Below, piece by piece: positions 6,256-9,365 of a stretch of DNA of 9,365 bases. The stretch lies in the NCBI GenBank assembly GCA_029858465.1, contig JAOUEZ010000041.1:1-9365 (forward strand), written 5' to 3'. This DNA comes from Thermoplasmata archaeon. Lineage in GTDB: Archaea > Thermoplasmatota > Thermoplasmata > UBA10834 > DTMW01. The translations under genes and the position numbers were made by a program. Position 1 is the first letter of the stretch; every line of letters begins with the position of its first letter. The notes beneath the pieces were generated by a model. It ran no database searches. It saw nothing but the letters and a program-made list of their open reading frames with translations, and was not told the origin of the DNA.

Positions 6256-6280
6256 TTGAAAAATCCTGCACGATTTTCAA
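6256..6280 (-). terminator. Inverted repeat directly after hypE, possible terminator
   Basis: TTGAAAAATC (6256-6265) and GATTTTCAA (6272-6280) form a stem of about 9 pairs with one bulged A and a 6-base loop. It begins at the base next to the hypE stop codon and sits between hypE and the TATA box of the CBS gene. The position fits a hypE terminator or 3' stabilising hairpin, but there is no following U-run. Confidence 0.4.
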
Positions 6281-7336
6281 TCAACAGATTCTCGGCACTG
6301 GGTCACCCACGGGCGGCTCGACTATCCTTGTCCCTCCGACGGATGTCCTCATCGCCACCCCGCGATACTCCGAATTTGCCTCTCCGATTATCGCCGCACT
6401 TCGTCCCTCTTCTGTAGCTTTTAGAGCTTTCAGAACATCATCTGCTAGCTCGGGCACAACGGCTATCAGCGCCTTCCCCTCATTGCCAATTTCCAGAGGA
6501 TCGATGCCGAGCATCTCGCATGCGGAAATCACCGCCTCGTTGAATGGAATGTGATCTTCGTCTATCACAATGCCTACTTTCGATTTTTCAGCCCATTCGT
6601 TCAACGCGTTCGCGACCCCTCCTCTTGTGGGATCCTTCATCGCCGTTATTCCGCCTATCTTCAGCGCCTTTTCTATCATCTGATTGAGAGGCTGCGCATC
6701 GCTCTTGATTTTCGTCTCGAAGCCGTAGCCTTCTCGGAATGAAAGTAGAGCTACACCGTGGTCTCCTACTGTCCCGCTCACGATTATTTTGTCCCCGGAA
6801 GCGACCGCAGAATCGTTCGGCCAGTTGTACTCATATTTTCTTCTTTTCCTAATTGCCTTGATGTTCGCATCAAGATACGGTGATCTCCTTCCGATTCCCG
6901 AGGTGTTGATGAATAATCCGTCAAGAGCGGCTTTCTCCACCACTTTTGTGTCGCCGGTTACTATGGGGACCTTTGCTCTTTTCGAGTAATCCCTCATAGA
7001 TCCCAGTATCTTGTCGAGGTCATCTAGAGAAAATCCATCGGAAATAATTAGCGAACATGACAAAGCGATAGGGAGCGACCCCATCACTGATAGGTCGTTT
7101 ATTGTCCCCGAAACCGCCAGCGAGCCGACATCCCCGCCGGGAAAGAATAGTGGTTTCACGACATAGCTGTCCGTCGTAAAGACTATCCCATCTATGACCG
7201 CGCTGTCGTCCAGCATTCCGAGAGGTATCTCACCGCTAGGCGTCTCAAGGTTCTGGAGGATGAACCGTCGTATGAACTCGATCATCTTCTCGCCGCCGGC
7301 TCCTTCCGCGAGAGTGATCTTCTTTTCTTTGGTCAT
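6281..7336 (-). CDS. hypE: Hydrogenase maturation factor HypE (thiocarboxamide dehydratase)
   Basis: 351 residues, AIR synthase-related family. With HypF, HypE carries a carbamoyl group on its C-terminal cysteine, dehydrates it with ATP to a thiocyanate, and donates the CN ligands of the Ni-Fe site via HypC-HypD. The glycine-rich AEGAGGEKM is at 10-18, the DDSAV motif at 43-47, GTINDLSVMG at 77-86, and the ATP-site motif VTGDTKVV at 126-133. KDPTRGG lies in the C-terminal half. The protein ends PRIC, so the essential terminal Cys351 is intact. Length is normal. The ATG at 7336 has a GGAG 11 bases upstream, rather far, so the start is likely but not forced. It lies 57 bases after feoB on the same strand and may be read from its own promoter or by read-through. 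No other hyp gene is in the window. Confidence 0.97.
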   Translation of the reverse strand: MTKEKKITLAEGAGGEKMIEFIRRFILQNLETPSGEIPLGMLDDSAVIDGIVFTTDSYVVKPLFFPGGDVGSLAVSGTINDLSVMGSLPIALSCSLIISDGFSLDDLDKILGSMRDYSKRAKVPIVTGDTKVVEKAALDGLFINTSGIGRRSPYLDANIKAIRKRRKYEYNWPNDSAVASGDKIIVSGTVGDHGVALLSFREGYGFETKIKSDAQPLNQMIEKALKIGGITAMKDPTRGGVANALNEWAEKSKVGIVIDEDHIPFNEAVISACEMLGIDPLEIGNEGKALIAVVPELADDVLKALKATEEGRSAAIIGEANSEYRGVAMRTSVGGTRIVEPPVGDPVPRIC

Positions 7337-7383
7337 TGTCGCTCAGACTCCGATGGGTGTATTTCTATTTTTTCTGTAACATT

Positions 7384-7397
7384 CTAGATTTTTCTAG
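7384..7397. repeat. Short inverted repeat overlapping the feoB stop codon
   Basis: CTAGA (7384-7388) and TCTAG (7393-7397) pair around a TTTT loop, with the feoB TAG stop inside one arm. On the transcribed minus strand the loop is AAAA. It could be a weak terminator or chance; the remaining gap to hypE (7337-7393) shows no clear TATA box, only an A-rich run at about 7365-7378. Confidence 0.25.
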
Positions 7398-9365
7398 GCT
7401 ATTGACAGCAATCTGAATGCAATTCCTCCAACCAATATCGCGAAGCCGATCTCGAACAGAGTGATTATCATCGCCCTCTTTGTCCCTATCTCCTTGATCA
7501 GAGCGCCGATAGTCGCTATGCAGGGAATATAGAGCATCACGACAATGGTGAAAACTATCATCTGCGTGTCGGTCAGTGCAACTCCGAAATTAGTCGTGCC
7601 AGCCACCGTCGCAAGCAGCAGAAGCGTCAATTCCTTTCTCATGATCCCGAATATCAACAATATCCCGGTGAACGCAGGAAGTCCGAGCCATCCCACCGTT
7701 ATCGGGGAGATGAAATCTGAGATCGCGCCGAATTGATCGAAGTACTGCAACAGGCCGAGTATGATTCCCAGTATTATCAGCAGAGGGACTGCGATATAGA
7801 CGAAATCCTTGGCCCGGTGCCAGGTCTGCTTGAGGATTATCTTCAGCGAGGGAAGCCTCATAGGAGCCATCTCCATTATCAGGGCGGTCGGCTCACCTGG
7901 CAGAACGGAATAGGCTATCCTGGTCAGGACCGCGACGATGAACAGGTTGAATGCGAACAATATCGCAACCCATGCGAGGCCGACATAGGTGCCCACAAGG
8001 CCGAATATCACTATGCTCGTTGCGGCGCATGGAATAAGCGTCACGGCGAATATAGCGAGCACCCTTTCTCTTTCTGTCTCAAGGATTCTGCAGCCCATGC
8101 AGGCTGGAACATTGCACGAATATCCCAGCAGCATTGGGAAGAACGCCTTTCCGTGCAGGCCTATCCTGTGAAGCACATTGTCCATGACGAAGGCGGCCCT
8201 TGTGATGTACCCACTGTCCTCGAGCACTGCCAGAAACAGGAAGAAAGGGAAGAGATAGGGAAACACAATGGATATTACTGAGATGACTCCTCCGAGCACG
8301 CCGGTCCAGAAGAATTCGGCGATTTTCGCATCAGCAAACAAAGAATAGAATGATGTTTGCAGACCATCGAACCATGATATGAGATTGGACGCGAAGAAAT
8401 CGCCTACTAGAAAAAGGGCGAGAAATGACAAGATAGCGATCATGGCAAGGGTCAGCAATCCGTATATTCTGTGTGTGAGGATGCCATGGACTTTCTCTTC
8501 AAAAGTCATGACGCTTTCTCTCGTTTTCCTGATTGAATTAGTCGCTATCGCTCCAGCCTGGGCAAACCTGTCGCTCGAGATGATCGAATCAATATTGTCT
8601 TCAAGTTGTCTTTCAAGAGAGCTTCTCAGCTCTTCGGAAATCCTGACAACGTCGTTTTGAGCAGCGGCGACCTGATTTTCTATTTCCGGCTCGGCCAATA
8701 ACAATTTCTCCGCGTTCCATTCTCCGTCCTTCTCCAGCAAATCTTTCGGCATCGCATCCTTCAATCGGTCGATCGCCCTCTTGATGGGGCCGGCACGTGG
8801 CAGATTTCTAGATTTCGAATCGAACCTGCTGATCTCATCGATGCCTATTCTCAGAAGATCTGTCACGCCGATGCCCTTGAGGCCGCTCGTTGGCATCACC
8901 GGTACGCCCAGATCCTTTTCTATCTTTTTCGCATCTATTTTTATGCCCTGCTTCTCGGCGCGGTCTATCATATTCAGCGATACGATGAGCGGCAAATCAA
9001 TCGTCATGAGCTCAAATGTCAGGGCGAGATTCCTCTCCAATAGATTGGAATCAACGACATTTATCACGATATCGGGTCTTTCTTCCAGCAGATATTCTCG
9101 GACATATTTGTCATCCTGGCTCTGCGTGGATATCGAATAGACACCCGGGAGGTCTATTATCTCGATCAGCCTTCCCTCGAAAAGCAGCCTGCCGGTCATG
9201 ATCCCCACGGTCTTGCCGGGCCAATTCCCAATTATCTGATGAGCGCCAGTCAACTGATTGAAAATCACGCTCTTTCCGACATTGGGATTGCCTATGAGGG
9301 CAACACGAATGACATCCTCGTCAGATCCCCTCCGGAGGCTTCTTCCCGCTCTCTTGCTGGCTGGA
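7394..9365 (-). CDS. feoB: Ferrous iron transporter FeoB, 5' end outside window (partial)
   Basis: 656 codons are visible and the start lies beyond base 9365. FeoB is a GTP-regulated inner-membrane Fe(II) importer. The GTPase domain shows G1 GNPNVGKS at visible residues 25-32, the G2 region GNWPGKTV at 46-53, G3 DLPG at 71-74, and NMID at 131-134 in the G4 place, followed by TSGLKGIG. A helical linker precedes the membrane part, which begins at about residue 300. The two conserved gate motifs are at 413-422 (LGYSCNVPAC) and 573-584 (GIMRKELTLLLL), and many hydrophobic segments follow to the C-terminus. An internal GTG at 9268 cannot be the start because it would cut G1 in half. The visible N-terminal stretch before G1 is about 24 residues, basic and serine-rich, and could be a linker from an upstream FeoA-like domain; that cannot be seen here. 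It may supply iron for the many Fe-S proteins encoded nearby. Confidence 0.96.
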   Translation of the reverse strand, partial: PASKRAGRSLRRGSDEDVIRVALIGNPNVGKSVIFNQLTGAHQIIGNWPGKTVGIMTGRLLFEGRLIEIIDLPGVYSISTQSQDDKYVREYLLEERPDIVINVVDSNLLERNLALTFELMTIDLPLIVSLNMIDRAEKQGIKIDAKKIEKDLGVPVMPTSGLKGIGVTDLLRIGIDEISRFDSKSRNLPRAGPIKRAIDRLKDAMPKDLLEKDGEWNAEKLLLAEPEIENQVAAAQNDVVRISEELRSSLERQLEDNIDSIISSDRFAQAGAIATNSIRKTRESVMTFEEKVHGILTHRIYGLLTLAMIAILSFLALFLVGDFFASNLISWFDGLQTSFYSLFADAKIAEFFWTGVLGGVISVISIVFPYLFPFFLFLAVLEDSGYITRAAFVMDNVLHRIGLHGKAFFPMLLGYSCNVPACMGCRILETERERVLAIFAVTLIPCAATSIVIFGLVGTYVGLAWVAILFAFNLFIVAVLTRIAYSVLPGEPTALIMEMAPMRLPSLKIILKQTWHRAKDFVYIAVPLLIILGIILGLLQYFDQFGAISDFISPITVGWLGLPAFTGILLIFGIMRKELTLLLLATVAGTTNFGVALTDTQMIVFTIVVMLYIPCIATIGALIKEIGTKRAMIITLFEIGFAILVGGIAFRLLSIA

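Noticed and set aside
7733..8281. 182-codon plus-strand open frame opposite feoB
   Set aside because: It is antisense to the FeoB membrane domain and rich in His, Gln and Tyr, a typical shadow of hydrophobic codons; no motif is seen.
1..9365. CRISPR array, tRNA, rRNA, insertion sequence or defence system
   Set aside because: I saw no regularly spaced repeats, no transposase or terminal inverted repeats, no tRNA-like cloverleaf and no nuclease or defence gene; nearly all the window is explained by redox, maturation and iron-uptake genes.

Overview
The window looks archaeal, probably from a euryarchaeote-like or Thermoplasmatota-like anaerobe. The lineage guess is soft. The signs are a beta-gamma-delta-alpha hydrogenase gene order like that of the Thermococcales sulfhydrogenases, TATA-box-like promoters, strong GGAGGTG-type ribosome binding sites, TTG start codons and an HdrA-family gene. 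Apart from an AT-rich patch the coding DNA is of moderate GC content.

Layout. Positions 1-728 (minus) hold the N-terminal 242 codons of an HdrA-like iron-sulfur flavoprotein that runs straight into a GltD-type [4Fe-4S] domain; the gene leaves the window at base 1. Positions 729-1233 are a roughly 505-base divergent intergenic region with a good plus-strand TATA box and several inverted repeats, including two GTGA-N4/5-TCAC dyads. Positions 1234-5721 (plus) form a tight five-gene operon: a cytosolic group 3b-type NADP-linked [NiFe] hydrogenase (hydB, hydG, hydD, hydA) and its maturation protease. The four structural genes overlap by 4 bases at each junction and the protease abuts hydA. Positions 5758-6201 (minus) encode a small two-CBS-domain protein with its own promoter. 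Positions 6281-7336 (minus) encode HypE, which helps make the CN ligands of the [NiFe] site. Positions 7394-9365 (minus) encode FeoB, the ferrous iron transporter, with its 5' end outside the window.

How they fit together. HydA carries the Ni-Fe site, HydD the three-cluster electron relay, HydG the FAD, NAD(P) and [2Fe-2S] site, and HydB two further [4Fe-4S] clusters. The protease trims HydA after nickel insertion, HypE supplies cyanide ligands, and FeoB could supply iron. The divergent HdrA-GltD protein is also a pyridine nucleotide/ferredoxin-type flavoprotein, so it may share an electron pool with the hydrogenase; that link is inference from position only.

Points to look at: an Asp in place of the second Cys of the proximal-cluster CxxC motif in HydD; the paired dyads between the hyd promoter and hydB; a sharply bounded AT-rich island covering the protease 3' part and the CBS gene; and the truncated HdrA-GltD fusion.
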